Positions 10,282-19,857 are shown, counted from the stretch's first letter. The stretch: 64,000 nucleotides of DNA from Sphingomonas yabuuchiae (GCF_001477495.1 NZ_LDTF01000007.1:283400-347399); one strand, 5' to 3'. Program-made: numbers and translations. The notes: generated by a model not told the origin, from the sequence alone.

Positions 10282-10803
10282 ATGGCCATTCTTCCGATCG
10301 TCGAAATTCCCGACCCCCGCCTGCGTCTCGTCTCCAAGCCCGTCGAGACGGTGGACGATAGCGTCCGCCAGCTCGTATCCGATATGATCGAGACGATGTA
10401 CGACGCGCACGGCATCGGCCTCGCCGCCATCCAGGTCGGCGTCGACCAGCGCATTCTCGTCATCGACCTGCAGGAAGAAGAGGATGAGGAAGGCAAGCCG
10501 GTCAAGAACCCGAAGGCCTATATCAACCCCGAAGTCCTGTCGGTCAGCGACGAACTGTCGACCTATAACGAGGGCTGCCTGTCGATCCCCGAGCAATATG
10601 CCGAGGTGAAGCGCCCCGCCTCCTGCCGCGTGAAGTGGCTGGACGAAAAGGGCGAGGCGCATGAGGCGGAGCTCGACGGGCTGCTCGCGACCTGCATGCA
10701 GCATGAGATCGATCACCTGAACGGCGTGCTGTTCATCGATCATGTCAGCCGGTTGAAGCGCGACATGTTGATGCGCAAACTGAACAAGATGCGCAAGGGC
10801 TGA
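10282..10803 (+). CDS. def: Peptide deformylase
   Basis: Removes the formyl group from nascent proteins. ATG 10282 (173 aa, [15 protein letters not shown]) is chosen over an in-frame upstream codon at 10246. All three family motifs are present: [21 protein letters not shown] with the metal cysteine, and QHEIDHLNG with the metal histidines and catalytic glutamate. An acidic insertion ([16 protein letters not shown]) is common in alphaproteobacterial forms. A stem-loop lies 15 bases after the stop. Confidence 0.97.
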   Translation: MAILPIVEIPDPRLRLVSKPVETVDDSVRQLVSDMIETMYDAHGIGLAAIQVGVDQRILVIDLQEEEDEEGKPVKNPKAYINPEVLSVSDELSTYNEGCLSIPEQYAEVKRPASCRVKWLDEKGEAHEAELDGLLATCMQHEIDHLNGVLFIDHVSRLKRDMLMRKLNKMRKG

Positions 10804-10817
10804 CCTTTCCCGGCGCG

Positions 10818-10845
10818 GCCGGTCGAATGACCTTGTTCGACCGGC
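10818..10845 (+). terminator. Stem-loop after def
   Basis: GCCGGTCGAA (10818-10827) pairs perfectly with TTCGACCGGC (10836-10845) around an 8-base loop. It sits between the def stop and the rmuC start. No clear T-tract follows, so it may be a weak terminator or an mRNA 3'-end stabiliser. Confidence 0.5.
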
Positions 10846-10895
10846 TACGTTCGTTCTATGTTCCGACCTGTCCCGAGGTTTGACAGGTTGTTGAA

Positions 10896-12350
10896 ATGCC
10901 CGAATTGATCGCAGTTGCCCTGCTCGCCCTGTTGTTGGGGGGCGTGGTCGGCTGGCTGGCCGGGCGGCGCAAGGCCGATGGCCTGGCCGCCGAACTGGCG
11001 ACCGCCACGACCCGTGCGGGGGAAGTGGAGCCGCTACGCGCCGCCCGCGACGCCGCCGAGCGCGACCGGAGCGAGGCATTGCAGGCGCTGGCCGAACTGC
11101 GCGGTCGTGCGGCCGACCTCGATGTGATCCGGGCGGCACGCGATGCCGTCGAGGCCGAGCGCAACGCCGCGCATCGCGAATTGGCCGAATTGCGGGCCCG
11201 TGCGCAGGAACGCGAAACGGCTTATGCCCAGACGCTGGAGGCGCTGGGGCAGGCGCGCGAACAGATCAACGCCCAGTTCGGCGAGGCGGCGGCGCGCGCG
11301 CTGGAAGTGGCACAGCGTCAGTTCTTGGAGCGGGCCGAGGCGCGCTTCCGCCAGTCGGAGGAAGCGTCCGGCCAGACGCTCAAGGCGCTGCTCGACCCCG
11401 TGCATCAGCGGCTTCAGCGTTACGAAGAGGGCGTGCGCAAGGTCGAGGACGAACGCCGCGATGCGTTCGGCGAATTGAAGGGCCAGATCGAGGCGATGCG
11501 GATCGGCCAGGAGCGCGTCTCGGGCGAGGCGGCCAAGCTGGTCAACGCGCTGCGCAACGCCCCCAAGGCACGCGGCCGCTGGGGTGAGCAGCAGCTTCGC
11601 AACGTTTTGGAGAGCTGCGGGCTGTCCGAACATGCCGATTTCCAGACCGAGGTCAGCGTCGATGACGGCGAGGGCGGTCGCCTGCGTCCCGACGCGATCG
11701 TGCGCGTCCCCGGCGGCAAGGCGCTGGTGATCGATGCCAAGGTTTCGCTCAACGACTATCAGGATGCCTTTGGCGCGGTCGATGAGGCCGAGCGTCAACT
11801 GGGGCTGTCGCGCCATGCCGCGGCGATGCGCGCGCACGTCAACGGCCTGGGCAACAAGAGCTATTGGAACCAGTTCGAGGATGCGCCGGACTATGTCATC
11901 ATGTTCGTTCCCGGCGAGCATTTCCTGTCGGCGGCGCTGGAGAATGACCCCACGCTCTGGGATTTCGCGTTCGACAAGCGCGTGTTGCTGGCGACCCCGA
12001 CCAACCTGATCGCGATCGCGCGAACGGTTGCGGCGGTCTGGCGGCAGGAGAAGCTGGCGCAGGAAGCGCGGCAGATCGGGGCGCTGGGCAAGGAACTCTA
12101 TGCGCGCCTTGCCGTGATGGGCGGCCATGTGTCGAAGCTGGGCAAGAACCTCGATACCGCGATGACGGCCTATAACGCCTTTGTCGGCAGCCTGGAGAGC
12201 CAGGTGCTGACCAGTGCGCGACGCTTCGAAGCGCTCAATATCGATACCGGCGGCAAGAGCATCGACTCCCCGCCGATCGGCGAACAGGCGGTGCGTCCGT
12301 TGACCAAGCTGTTACCGGTCGCGGATCTGGCCGAGGCCGAGATGGAATAG
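10896..12350 (+). CDS. rmuC: DNA recombination protein RmuC
   Basis: RmuC family protein (484 aa) that limits recombination at inverted repeats in E. coli; its biochemical activity is poorly defined. An N-terminal membrane segment at about residues 3-21 (LLALLLGGVVGWLAG) is followed by a long Ala/Glu/Arg coiled coil (about 30-200). The conserved nuclease-like domain contains ARGRWGEQQLRNVLE, LRPDAIVRVPGGKALVIDAKV and VIMFVPGEHFL. It stands alone, convergent with pckA, with a strong hairpin between them. Confidence 0.92.
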   Translation: MPELIAVALLALLLGGVVGWLAGRRKADGLAAELATATTRAGEVEPLRAARDAAERDRSEALQALAELRGRAADLDVIRAARDAVEAERNAAHRELAELRARAQERETAYAQTLEALGQAREQINAQFGEAAARALEVAQRQFLERAEARFRQSEEASGQTLKALLDPVHQRLQRYEEGVRKVEDERRDAFGELKGQIEAMRIGQERVSGEAAKLVNALRNAPKARGRWGEQQLRNVLESCGLSEHADFQTEVSVDDGEGGRLRPDAIVRVPGGKALVIDAKVSLNDYQDAFGAVDEAERQLGLSRHAAAMRAHVNGLGNKSYWNQFEDAPDYVIMFVPGEHFLSAALENDPTLWDFAFDKRVLLATPTNLIAIARTVAAVWRQEKLAQEARQIGALGKELYARLAVMGGHVSKLGKNLDTAMTAYNAFVGSLESQVLTSARRFEALNIDTGGKSIDSPPIGEQAVRPLTKLLPVADLAEAEME

Positions 12351-12434
12351 GGGTGTTCCGCCAAAGGGCTGGAAAGGGCGTGAGTCAGCCAATTGGGTGG
12401 ATAGTATGACCGATCGGCACCCATAGGTGAGTTC

Positions 12435-12466
12435 CTTCTCTCTCCCCTGTCCAGGGGAGAGAGAAG
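12435..12466. terminator. Strong palindromic hairpin between rmuC and pckA
   Basis: CTTCTCTCTCCCCTG (12435-12449) pairs perfectly with CAGGGGAGAGAGAAG (12452-12466) over 15 bp around a 2-base centre. It lies between two convergent genes, so a bidirectional transcription stop is plausible, although no T-run follows. Its CTCCCCTG/CAGGGGAG core resembles the palindromes near 24.2 kb. Confidence 0.6.
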
Positions 12467-12507
12467 AAGAGGGGAGGCGTTCGTTTGGAATGCCCCCCCT
12501 TGACCCA

Positions 12508-14115
12508 TCAAGCCGCTACCGTTCCCATCGGCGCGGCGGCGCGGACGCCATCGTCGACATGATCGGCGAACTGCCGGAAGTTTTCGTTGAACAGGCCGAC
12601 CAGCTTGGCCGCCGTCGCGTCATAGGCGGCCTTGTCCGCCCAGGTGTCACGCGGGTTCAGGATCGCGGCATCGACGCCGGGCACCGATACCGGAACCTGG
12701 AAGCCGAAATTGGGGTCGGTGCGGAACTCGACCTGGTTCAGGCTGCCGTCCAGCGCGGCGTTGAGCAGCGCGCGGGTCGCCTTGATCGGCATGCGATGGC
12801 CGACGCCGTACTTGCCGCCGGTCCAGCCGGTATTGACCAGCCAGCAATCGACCCCGCCCTTGGCGATCCGTTCCTTCAGCAGATTGCCATAGACCGACGG
12901 ATGACGCGGCATGAAGGGCGCGCCGAAGCAGGTCGAGAAGGTTGCGTCCGGCTCGGTCACGCCGATCTCGGTCCCCGCCACGCGGGCGGTATAGCCGGAC
13001 AGGAAGTGATACATCGCCTGTTCGGGCGTCAGCTTGGCGATCGGCGGCAGGATGCCGTACGCGTCCGCCGTCAGCATCACGATGTTGCGCGGCACACCCC
13101 CCATATTGTCCTTCGACGCATTGGGGATGAAGTCGATCGGATAGGCCCCGCGGCTGTTCTCGGCCAGGCTGTTGTCGTTTAGGTCGAGCTGGCGCGTGAC
13201 CGGGTCCATGACGACATTCTCGAGCACCGTGCCGAAGCGCTTGGTCGTCGCGAAGATTTCCGGCTCGGCCTCGGGCGACAGGCGGATCATCTTGGCATAG
13301 CAGCCGCCCTCGAAATTGAAGACCGCCGTGTCCGACCAGCCATGCTCGTCATCGCCGATCAGCGTGCGGCTGGCATCGGCCGACAGGGTCGTCTTGCCGG
13401 TGCCGGACAGGCCGAAGAACACCGCGGTCGAACCGTCCGCGCCCATATTCGCCGAACAGTGCATCGGCATCACGCCCGTGGTCGGCAGCAGATAGTTGAG
13501 CAGCCCGAAGACCGACTTCTTCATCTCGCCCGCGTAGCGCGTGCCGCCGATCAGGATCAGCTTCTCGGTCATGTTGACCGCGATCACCGTCGACGAGCGG
13601 CAGCCGTGGCGCGCCGGATCGGCGCGGAAGCTGGGCAGGTCGATGATGGTGTATTCGGCGGCGAACTTGCGCAACTCATGCTCTTCGGGACGGACCAGCA
13701 TCGTGCGGATGAACAGATTGTGCCAGGCCAACTCGGTCACGACGCGGACGCGGACTCGGTGCTCGGGCTGCGATCCGCCATACAGGTCCTGAACGAACAG
13801 GTCCTCCTTCTGGCCGAGCGCGGCGAAGAAATCGGCCTTCAGGGCGGCGAAATCGTCGGGGCTCATGGGCTTGTTGGTCTTGCCCCACCAGACGGTGTCG
13901 CGCGTCGTGTCGTCGCGGACCATGAACTTGTCCTGCGCCGAACGGCCGGTGTGCTCGCCCGTCTCGACGACCAGCGGACCGTCGGCCGACAGCTTGCCCT
14001 CACCGCGTGCGACGGCAGTTTCGATCAGCCGTGCGGTAACGAGGTTCCAATGCAGGGTGGCGCGGGTCTCGATCCCCTGGGCCTGCAGACCGATCTCCGG
14101 AATCCGTTCGTTCAT
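12508..14115 (-). CDS. pckA: Phosphoenolpyruvate carboxykinase (ATP)
   Basis: Converts oxaloacetate and ATP to phosphoenolpyruvate in gluconeogenesis. At 535 aa it is of standard length. The kinase-1a P-loop [16 protein letters not shown], the IGDDEHGW metal motif, [10 protein letters not shown] and the [15 protein letters not shown] region identify the ATP-dependent family. It is divergent from chvI across a 210-base region. In rhizobial relatives ChvI influences pckA, so shared control is possible but not shown here. Confidence 0.97.
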   Translation of the reverse strand: MNERIPEIGLQAQGIETRATLHWNLVTARLIETAVARGEGKLSADGPLVVETGEHTGRSAQDKFMVRDDTTRDTVWWGKTNKPMSPDDFAALKADFFAALGQKEDLFVQDLYGGSQPEHRVRVRVVTELAWHNLFIRTMLVRPEEHELRKFAAEYTIIDLPSFRADPARHGCRSSTVIAVNMTEKLILIGGTRYAGEMKKSVFGLLNYLLPTTGVMPMHCSANMGADGSTAVFFGLSGTGKTTLSADASRTLIGDDEHGWSDTAVFNFEGGCYAKMIRLSPEAEPEIFATTKRFGTVLENVVMDPVTRQLDLNDNSLAENSRGAYPIDFIPNASKDNMGGVPRNIVMLTADAYGILPPIAKLTPEQAMYHFLSGYTARVAGTEIGVTEPDATFSTCFGAPFMPRHPSVYGNLLKERIAKGGVDCWLVNTGWTGGKYGVGHRMPIKATRALLNAALDGSLNQVEFRTDPNFGFQVPVSVPGVDAAILNPRDTWADKAAYDATAAKLVGLFNENFRQFADHVDDGVRAAAPMGTVAA

Positions 14116-14182
14116 AAGAGCTTCCTCGTTCCCCTAGGCGGCGGGTCCTGACGGCCCGGCGCTGTTTCACCGCACGCGAATA

Positions 14183-14207
14183 CGTATGCGTTGGATCGTT
14201 CCATACG
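14183..14207. promoter_or_regulatory. Candidate operator dyad in the pckA/chvI intergenic region
   Basis: CGTATG (14183-14188) and CATACG (14202-14207) are inverted around 13 bases. A nested TGGA-N4-TCCA dyad lies at 14192-14203. The position, 68 bases upstream of pckA and 119 upstream of chvI, suits a shared regulator. I cannot name the factor; this is a pattern only. Confidence 0.3.
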
Positions 14208-14325
14208 CCATTTGTTTAACACGTCAAACACGCTCTGTGGCGAAGATGGTTGAGCCGTGTCTCACTTTGGCTTAACCGAGGGCCATGGCGGTCTTTTCGC
14301 ATGACACGGGTCCGGGGGCGGTCGC

Positions 14326-15033
14326 ATGACGGCCACCATTGCGCTGGTCGATGACGACCGGAACATCCTGACCTCCGTATCGATCGCGCTTCAGGCCGAG
14401 GGTTTCGTGACGCGCGTCTATGCGGATGGCGAGGCGGCGCTGAAGGCGCTGATTGACAACCCGCCGGACCTGGCGATCTTCGACATCAAGATGCCACGCA
14501 TGGACGGATTGGAGCTGCTCCGCCGCCTGCGTGAAAAAAGCCAGATTCCCGTCATTTTCCTGACGAGCAAGGACGACGAACTGGACGAGGCGTTGGGCCT
14601 CGCGATGGGCGCGGACGACTATATCGCCAAGCCCTTTTCGCAGCGGTTGCTGATTGCGCGTATTCGGGCGATCCTGCGCCGGTCTGAATATGTCGGCACG
14701 CCGCAGGGTGCGCCCGCCGCCGATGTGCAGGGCCCGCTGACCCGTGGGCAGCTTGCCATGGACCCGGCGCGGCACCGCGTGACGTGGAAGGGTGAGGCGG
14801 TGACGCTGACCGTCACGGAGTTCCTGATCCTGGAGACGCTGGCACAGCGGCCGGGCATCGTGCGCACGCGCAACCAGTTGATGGATGCGGCCTATCAGGA
14901 CGATATCTATGTCGATGACCGCACGATCGACAGCCATATCAAGCGCCTGCGCCGCAAATTTCGTCAGGTAGACCCTGAATTCGACGCCATCGAGACGCTC
15001 TATGGCGCCGGTTACCGATTCTCCGAGGAGTGA
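14326..15033 (+). CDS. chvI: Response regulator ChvI (OmpR family)
   Basis: DNA-binding regulator of the ChvG/ChvI envelope and acid stress system. The receiver domain (1-120) has the D10-D11 pocket, acceptor D53 in [11 protein letters not shown] in FLTSK and K in AKPFS. A winged-helix OmpR-type domain follows (about 145-233), with [19 protein letters not shown] and [16 protein letters not shown]. At 235 aa it is of normal length. The sensor gene chvG starts 32 bases before the chvI stop, so the two are co-translated. Confidence 0.93.
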   Translation: MTATIALVDDDRNILTSVSIALQAEGFVTRVYADGEAALKALIDNPPDLAIFDIKMPRMDGLELLRRLREKSQIPVIFLTSKDDELDEALGLAMGADDYIAKPFSQRLLIARIRAILRRSEYVGTPQGAPAADVQGPLTRGQLAMDPARHRVTWKGEAVTLTVTEFLILETLAQRPGIVRTRNQLMDAAYQDDIYVDDRTIDSHIKRLRRKFRQVDPEFDAIETLYGAGYRFSEE

Positions 15034-16567
15034 AGCCCCCGACCTGGCGTTGCGCTGGTCGGGCCAGATTTCGCTGACCCAGCGGATTCTGGCGCTCAAC
15101 ATCTTTGCGCTGCTGCTGCTCGCGGGTGGGTTCTTCTATCTGGACTCCTATCGCGCCCGGCTGCTCGACAACCGGGAGGCCCAGTCGCTGCGTGAAGTGC
15201 GGTTGATGGGCGAGGCGCTGAGTTCGGTACGCAGCGAGGAACGCGATCTGCTGGTCGTCCGGCTGGCGCGCGATACGGGGGGGCGCATCCGGCTGTTCGA
15301 TGCCGCCGGGCGGCTGGTCGCGGACAGCCGGGCGCTGGGCGTGCGCAACGTCGTGCTTCGCGATCCGGACAAGCAGGATTGGGGGCAGGCGATCGCCCGC
15401 TTCCTGGACGCCGGGATCGACACCGTGGTCGGCGCGGCCCGGCCGCCGCTCTATCGCGAGCGTCGCGGCGGGGCGGAATGGCCGGACATCCGCGCGGCGC
15501 GGGAAGGACGGGTCTCCGCCTCGGTGTGGCGCGCGCCTGATCGCACGCCGGTTATCACCGCCGCCGCGCCGTTGCCGGACGGCGCGGCGCTCATGGCGAC
15601 CGAGAATGCGCGCTTCATCACCGAGACGGTCCGGATCGAACGGTTTCGGTTGAGCGTGTTGCTGGCGTTGGTGGCGCTGATTTCGGTGCTGTTGTCACTG
15701 TTCTTGGCGCGCACCATCGTCCGCCCGTTGCGGCGGCTGGCACGCGCGGCTGTGCGGGTTCGACTGGGCCGGGCGCGCGAGGTCGTGGTGCCGCGCCTGC
15801 CCGATCGTCGCGACGAGCTGGGCATGCTGGCCCGCGCCCTGTCCGACATGAGCCTGGCATTGCGAGCGCGGATCGACGCGACCGAGGCTTTTGCTGCGGA
15901 CGTGACTCACGAGCTGAAGAACCCGCTTGCTTCGCTTCGCTCCGCCGTCGACACGCTCGAGACGGTCCACAATCCGGATCTTCAGGCGCAATTGCTCGCG
16001 ATCGTTCGCGACGATGTGCGCCGTCTCGATCGGCTGATCACCGACATTTCCGACGCCTCGCGGCTCGATGCCCAGCTAAGTCGGGCCAAGTTCGATCCCG
16101 TCGATCTGAACGCACTCCTCGCCGGGCTGATCGCCCAGCGTGAGGCGCGCGGGGTCGAGCGGGGCATTCGCCTCCGCTTCGATTCGACCGAGCCGGGTCC
16201 GGCGATGGTGTCCGGCGAAGGGGCACGGTTGGAGCGGGTCTTCGAGAACCTGATCGACAACGCCCTATCCTTTTCTCCCGACGAGGCGGTGGTCGCGATC
16301 AGCCTTGCGGGTGAGCCGGATGACTGGGTTGTGCGGGTCGAGGACGAGGGGCCGGGCGTGCCCGAGGAAGCGCGTGAGGCGATCTTCCGTCGCTTCCACT
16401 CGATCCGCCCCAGTTCGGAGAATTTCGGACGCCATTCCGGGCTGGGCCTCGCCATCGCCCGCACCATCGTCGAGGCGCATCAGGGACGCATCCATGTCGA
16501 GTCGCGTGAGGACCGGATGAGCGGAGCCCGTTTCGTGGTACGCCTGCCGCTGGCCGCGATCGTCTGA
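15002..16567 (+). CDS. chvG: Sensor histidine kinase ChvG
   Basis: Membrane sensor partner of ChvI. Start ATG 15002 gives 521 aa. The first membrane helix is at about 27-47 ([16 protein letters not shown]), a periplasmic sensor domain spans about 48-214, and the second helix is at about 216-236. A HAMP region follows, then the phospho-acceptor H303 in [16 protein letters not shown], an N-box in [14 protein letters not shown] and ATPase boxes [10 protein letters not shown] and [16 protein letters not shown]. The [14 protein letters not shown] entry into helix 1 is typical of ChvG. Its stop TGA overlaps the hprK start by one base. Confidence 0.92.
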   Translation: MAPVTDSPRSEAPDLALRWSGQISLTQRILALNIFALLLLAGGFFYLDSYRARLLDNREAQSLREVRLMGEALSSVRSEERDLLVVRLARDTGGRIRLFDAAGRLVADSRALGVRNVVLRDPDKQDWGQAIARFLDAGIDTVVGAARPPLYRERRGGAEWPDIRAAREGRVSASVWRAPDRTPVITAAAPLPDGAALMATENARFITETVRIERFRLSVLLALVALISVLLSLFLARTIVRPLRRLARAAVRVRLGRAREVVVPRLPDRRDELGMLARALSDMSLALRARIDATEAFAADVTHELKNPLASLRSAVDTLETVHNPDLQAQLLAIVRDDVRRLDRLITDISDASRLDAQLSRAKFDPVDLNALLAGLIAQREARGVERGIRLRFDSTEPGPAMVSGEGARLERVFENLIDNALSFSPDEAVVAISLAGEPDDWVVRVEDEGPGVPEEAREAIFRRFHSIRPSSENFGRHSGLGLAIARTIVEAHQGRIHVESREDRMSGARFVVRLPLAAIV

Positions 16568-16995
16568 TGGGTGAGCTTGTCCATGCCACCTGCGTGACGA
16601 TCGGGGGGATCGGGGTGATGCTCTGCGGGACTTCGGGGACGGGCAAATCCGATCTGGCGCTGAGGTTGATCGACCGAGGGGCTGTGCTGATCGGGGACGA
16701 TTATGTAGAGGCGACGGCCAGGGACGGCGCTCTTCACGTCGCCGTGCCGGATCGGATCGCCGGACTTATCGAGGTTAGGGGCATCGGCATCCTGTCTTTT
16801 CCGTACCAAGCCGCTGCGACCATTGGCGTCGTCGTGGAATTGCTGGCCGATCCAAATATCGAAGAACGCCTGCCCGAGGCCCGACAGACCGTGATCGCGG
16901 GCGTCTCACTTCCTATCTATAGGCTCAACCCGCGCCCCGCTTCGGCCCCGATCAAGGTCGAGCTGCTGGCATCACGCCTCAAGGAATGCCCGTAA
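16567..16995 (+). CDS. hprK: HPr kinase/phosphorylase, short alphaproteobacterial form
   Basis: Phosphorylates and dephosphorylates the regulatory serine of HPr. At only 142 aa it has just the kinase core, without the N-terminal domain of the roughly 310-aa Firmicute enzyme; this short form is usual in alphaproteobacteria. The P-loop GTSGTGKSD is at residues 21-29, the DDYVEA segment follows, and VRGIGI matches the signature region. Start ATG 16567 overlaps the chvG stop (TGATG). The order chvI-chvG-hprK-rapZ-EIIA-HPr is a conserved alphaproteobacterial arrangement. Confidence 0.9.
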   Translation: MGELVHATCVTIGGIGVMLCGTSGTGKSDLALRLIDRGAVLIGDDYVEATARDGALHVAVPDRIAGLIEVRGIGILSFPYQAAATIGVVVELLADPNIEERLPEARQTVIAGVSLPIYRLNPRPASAPIKVELLASRLKECP

Positions 16996-17906
16996 TGGAC
17001 CGAAAACGCATCTTGCTGGTGACCGGCATGTCCGGGGCCGGCACCTCGACCACGCTCAAGACGCTGGAAGACCTGGGCTGGGAGGTGGTCGACAATCTCC
17101 CGCTATTCCTGCTGAACGGCCTGCTGGAGGCCGCGCCGCCCAAGGGCATGGAGGGCAAGAACAGACCGCTGGCGATCAGCATCGGCGTGCGCACCCGCGA
17201 CTTCGCGCCCGACCAGATCACCCAGAGTATCCGGCGTCTGAACGAGCGCCCCAATCTCGCCATCGAGACGCTGTTCCTGAATTGCGGCGGCGCGGAGTTG
17301 AAGCGCCGCTATGCCGAGACGCGGCACCGCCATCCGCTGGCGATGGACCGGGCCGCGGATGACGGCATCGCGCATGAGCGTGCCCTGCTGGCCCCGGTCC
17401 GCGACATGGCGGACCGGTTGCTCGACACGACCAACATGACCAGCAATGACCTCGGCAACTGGCTGCGCGCCAATTACGCGGTCGACGGTCTGAGCGAGCC
17501 GGTGCTGACGGTGATGTCCTTCGGCTTTTCCAAAGGGCTGCCGCGCAACGCCGACCTGGTCTTCGACATGCGGTTCCTGCGCAACCCGCACTGGTCGGCC
17601 GAGCTGCGTCCGGGCACCGGCTTGGACCAGGGGGTCATTGACTATATCCGGCATGACCCGGCCTATGAGACGGCCGTGGGGCAGATCGAGACGCTGCTCG
17701 ACACGCTCGTGCCGCGCTATATCGCCAGCGGGAAATCCTACATCACCGTCGCGATAGGCTGTACCGGCGGGAGACACCGATCGGTCCATGTCGCCGAACG
17801 CATCGCGGGACGGTTGCGCCAGAGCGGTTTTTCCCCCACGGTGGTGCATCGTGATTTGGGTGCCGTGCCGAAAGACTCCTTGGAAGCCAGGCCGGCCAAA
17901 CAATGA
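16995..17906 (+). CDS. rapZ: RapZ-type nucleotide-binding protein (YvcJ/RapZ family)
   Basis: RapZ family protein; in E. coli it guides RNase E to the GlmZ small RNA, but in alphaproteobacteria its role is less clear. Start ATG 16995 overlaps the hprK stop (TAATG) and has AAGGA nine bases upstream. An ATG at 16986 would sit on the ribosome site. The protein is 303 aa. The P-loop region reads GMSGAGTSTTL, so the expected Walker A lysine is a threonine (ACC codon). LEDLGWEVVDNLP, FGFSKGLP, FDMRFLRNPH and the C-terminal IGCTGGRHRSVHVAERIA are all intact. Position beside hprK and HPr suggests a link to the phosphorelay. Confidence 0.92.
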   Translation: MDRKRILLVTGMSGAGTSTTLKTLEDLGWEVVDNLPLFLLNGLLEAAPPKGMEGKNRPLAISIGVRTRDFAPDQITQSIRRLNERPNLAIETLFLNCGGAELKRRYAETRHRHPLAMDRAADDGIAHERALLAPVRDMADRLLDTTNMTSNDLGNWLRANYAVDGLSEPVLTVMSFGFSKGLPRNADLVFDMRFLRNPHWSAELRPGTGLDQGVIDYIRHDPAYETAVGQIETLLDTLVPRYIASGKSYITVAIGCTGGRHRSVHVAERIAGRLRQSGFSPTVVHRDLGAVPKDSLEARPAKQ

Positions 17907-17915
17907 TGGATATGC

Positions 17916-18332
17916 GTGTCTGACATGATCGGTCTGGTTCTGGTGACGCACGGGCGGCTCGCCGATGAGTTCGTGACCGCGATGATACATGTGGTCGGCC
18001 CGCAGGAGCGGATCGCCACCATCGCGATCGGGCCGGAGGATGACATGGAGGAACGGCGCGCCGACATCGCCGCCGCCATCGCCACCGTCGATGCCGGGCG
18101 CGGTGTGATCGTCCTGACTGACCTGTTCGGTGGCACGCCGTCCAACCTCGCCATCTCGCTGATGGAGCGGGGCCGGGTCGAGGTGATCGCAGGGATGAAC
18201 CTGCCCATGCTCATCCGGCTAGGATCGGCGCGCAAGTCGATGCAGGTCGTCGATGCCGTCGCCGCCGCGCGCGAGGCCGGGCGCAAATATATCTCGGTCG
18301 CATCCGAAGTGCTGGGCGAGGCCGCCGCATGA
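17916..18332 (+). CDS. PTS EIIA domain protein, mannose/fructose type
   Basis: Phosphocarrier of the EIIA-Man family. Start GTG 17916 gives 138 aa; ATG 17925 is an alternative giving 135 aa. The active-site histidine is H12 in VLVTHGRLADE, and LTDLFGGTPSNLA is the family signature. No EIIB or EIIC permease is present in the window, so the protein probably serves regulation rather than sugar import. The stop overlaps the HPr start (ATGA). Confidence 0.9.
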   Translation: MSDMIGLVLVTHGRLADEFVTAMIHVVGPQERIATIAIGPEDDMEERRADIAAAIATVDAGRGVIVLTDLFGGTPSNLAISLMERGRVEVIAGMNLPMLIRLGSARKSMQVVDAVAAAREAGRKYISVASEVLGEAAA

Positions 18333-18601
18333 CCGAACAGACGCGCACCGTCCTGATCACCAACCGCCGGGGCCTCCATGCGCGTGCCAGCGCCAAGTTC
18401 GTGACGCTGGCCTCCACCCAGCCTTGCGAGGTGCGGGTGGCCAAGGACGGCAGCACGGTGACGGGCACCTCGATCATGGGCCTGATGATGCTGGGCGCCG
18501 CGATGGGCGACACCATCACGATCAGCGCGGCTGGCGACGGCGCCGACACGACGGTCGAGGCGCTTGCCGCGCTGGTGGAAGCGAAGTTCGGCGAAGACTG
18601 A
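18329..18601 (+). CDS. ptsH: HPr family phosphocarrier protein
   Basis: Phosphocarrier of 90 aa. The EI-dependent site is H17 in NRRGLHARASAKFV, and the regulatory serine is S48 in GTSIMGLMML, the expected target of the HprK encoded two genes upstream. Both sites being present suggests a dual-phosphorylation relay. The EI enzyme (PtsP or PtsI) is not in the window. Both ends are coupled: ATGA with the EIIA gene and TGATG with the methyltransferase gene. Confidence 0.94.
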   Translation: MTEQTRTVLITNRRGLHARASAKFVTLASTQPCEVRVAKDGSTVTGTSIMGLMMLGAAMGDTITISAAGDGADTTVEALAALVEAKFGED

Positions 18602-19401
18602 TGCCCCGTGAAATTACCGCTTATTCCAACCCGCTGATCAAGTGGGCGCGCGACCTGCGTGACAAGCGCCATCGCAAGCAATCGCGGCAGTTCCTGGCCG
18701 AGGGCCTCCGCATCCTGACCGAGGCACGGGAGACGGGGCGGCTGCCGACCCTGCTATTCTATGCCCGGCCATCGGCGGGGCATCCGCTGGTCCGCGACCT
18801 GATCGCGGCGGTCGAGGCGTCGGAGGGCGAGGCGATCGAGACGACGCCGGACATTCTGTCAAAGCTGTCGGGCAAGGACAATCCGCAGGCCGTGGTCGGC
18901 GTGTTCGAGGAATTGGGCGTTACGCTCGACGAGTTGGACCGCTCCGCATCCGGTATCTGGCTGGTTGCCGAACGTCTGCGCGATCCAGGCAATCTGGGGA
19001 CCATCCTGCGCACCGGCGATGCGGTCGGGGCAGGGGGACTGATCCTGGTCGGCGAATGCGTCGATCCCTTTTCCGTCGAGGCGGTGCGGGCCAGCATGGG
19101 CGCGCTGTTCACCGTGCCGATCGTGCGCACCGAGTGGCAGCCTTTCCTCGACTGGCTGCGACAGGGGCCGGGGCAGCTTGTGGGGCTCAGCCTCGACACC
19201 GACACGGACTATCGCGCCGCGCCCTATGCCGCGCCGACCTTCCTGCTGACCGGGAATGAGGCGCAGGGTATGCCACCCGAATATGCCGAGGCGTGCGACA
19301 CGCTGGTCAAGATCCCGATGCTGGGCAAGGCCGACAGCCTGAACGCGGCGGTGGCGACGGCGGTCATGGCCTATGAGGTGCTGGCGCAGCAGCGCGGCTG
19401 A
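18601..19401 (+). CDS. TrmH/SpoU family RNA 2'-O-methyltransferase
   Basis: Start ATG 18601 overlaps the HPr stop by one base and gives 266 aa; an open frame continues upstream but is not homologous. The N-terminal part (NPLIKWARDLRDKRHR, FLAEGLRIL) is an L30e-like RNA-binding domain. The C-terminal SPOUT knot shows AERLRDPGNLGTILRTGDAVG as motif 1, LTGNEAQGMP as motif 2 and IPMLGKADSLNAAVATA as motif 3. The target nucleotide in rRNA or tRNA cannot be told from sequence. Its stop abuts that of nfeD directly (no gap, convergent). Confidence 0.88.
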   Translation: MPREITAYSNPLIKWARDLRDKRHRKQSRQFLAEGLRILTEARETGRLPTLLFYARPSAGHPLVRDLIAAVEASEGEAIETTPDILSKLSGKDNPQAVVGVFEELGVTLDELDRSASGIWLVAERLRDPGNLGTILRTGDAVGAGGLILVGECVDPFSVEAVRASMGALFTVPIVRTEWQPFLDWLRQGPGQLVGLSLDTDTDYRAAPYAAPTFLLTGNEAQGMPPEYAEACDTLVKIPMLGKADSLNAAVATAVMAYEVLAQQRG

Positions 19402-19857
19402 TCAGGCTTCGGGCTCGATCGGCTCGACCAGCAAGGTCCCGCCATCGACATGCGCGACCCGTAAGCGGGTGCCACCTGCCGCATCCGGGCCGCGCACCGG
19501 CCATTCGCCATCGCCCAGCCGGGCGCGGCCTTCGCCGCCGATGATGGGGGTGGTCACGGTGACGATCTGCCCGCGCAGCCGCCGGGCGGGTTCGTTGAGG
19601 ATAGGGGCGTCGCTCTCCACCGGAAAGTCGCGATACCATCGGCGCCCGATGACCACGCATACCACGCTCCAAACGGCGAAATCGGCCAGTTGCAGCCCGA
19701 TCGGCAAGTCCGGCAGAGCCCAGCTCGTCAGCGCGGTCACGCCTGCGGCCACGGCAAGGAAGATCAGGAACACCCCCGGGACCAGCAACTCGGCGATCCC
19801 GAGCGCCAAGGCCCCCGCCAGCCAGAGTGCGGCGGGGTCGAGGTCTCCGATCGTCAT
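19402..19857 (-). CDS. NfeD family membrane protein
   Basis: A 151-aa protein with two or three membrane helices in the first 75 residues (LWLAGALALGIAELLVPGVF, IFLAVAAGVTALTSW, FAVWSVVCVVIG) and a C-terminal OB-fold domain (about 90-148, LRGQIVTVTTPIIGGEGRA). NfeD proteins pair with SPFH/stomatin proteins in membrane microdomains. Here the SPFH gene lies immediately upstream with a 4-base overlap, which supports that partnership. Confidence 0.88.
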   Translation of the reverse strand: MTIGDLDPAALWLAGALALGIAELLVPGVFLIFLAVAAGVTALTSWALPDLPIGLQLADFAVWSVVCVVIGRRWYRDFPVESDAPILNEPARRLRGQIVTVTTPIIGGEGRARLGDGEWPVRGPDAAGGTRLRVAHVDGGTLLVEPIEPEA

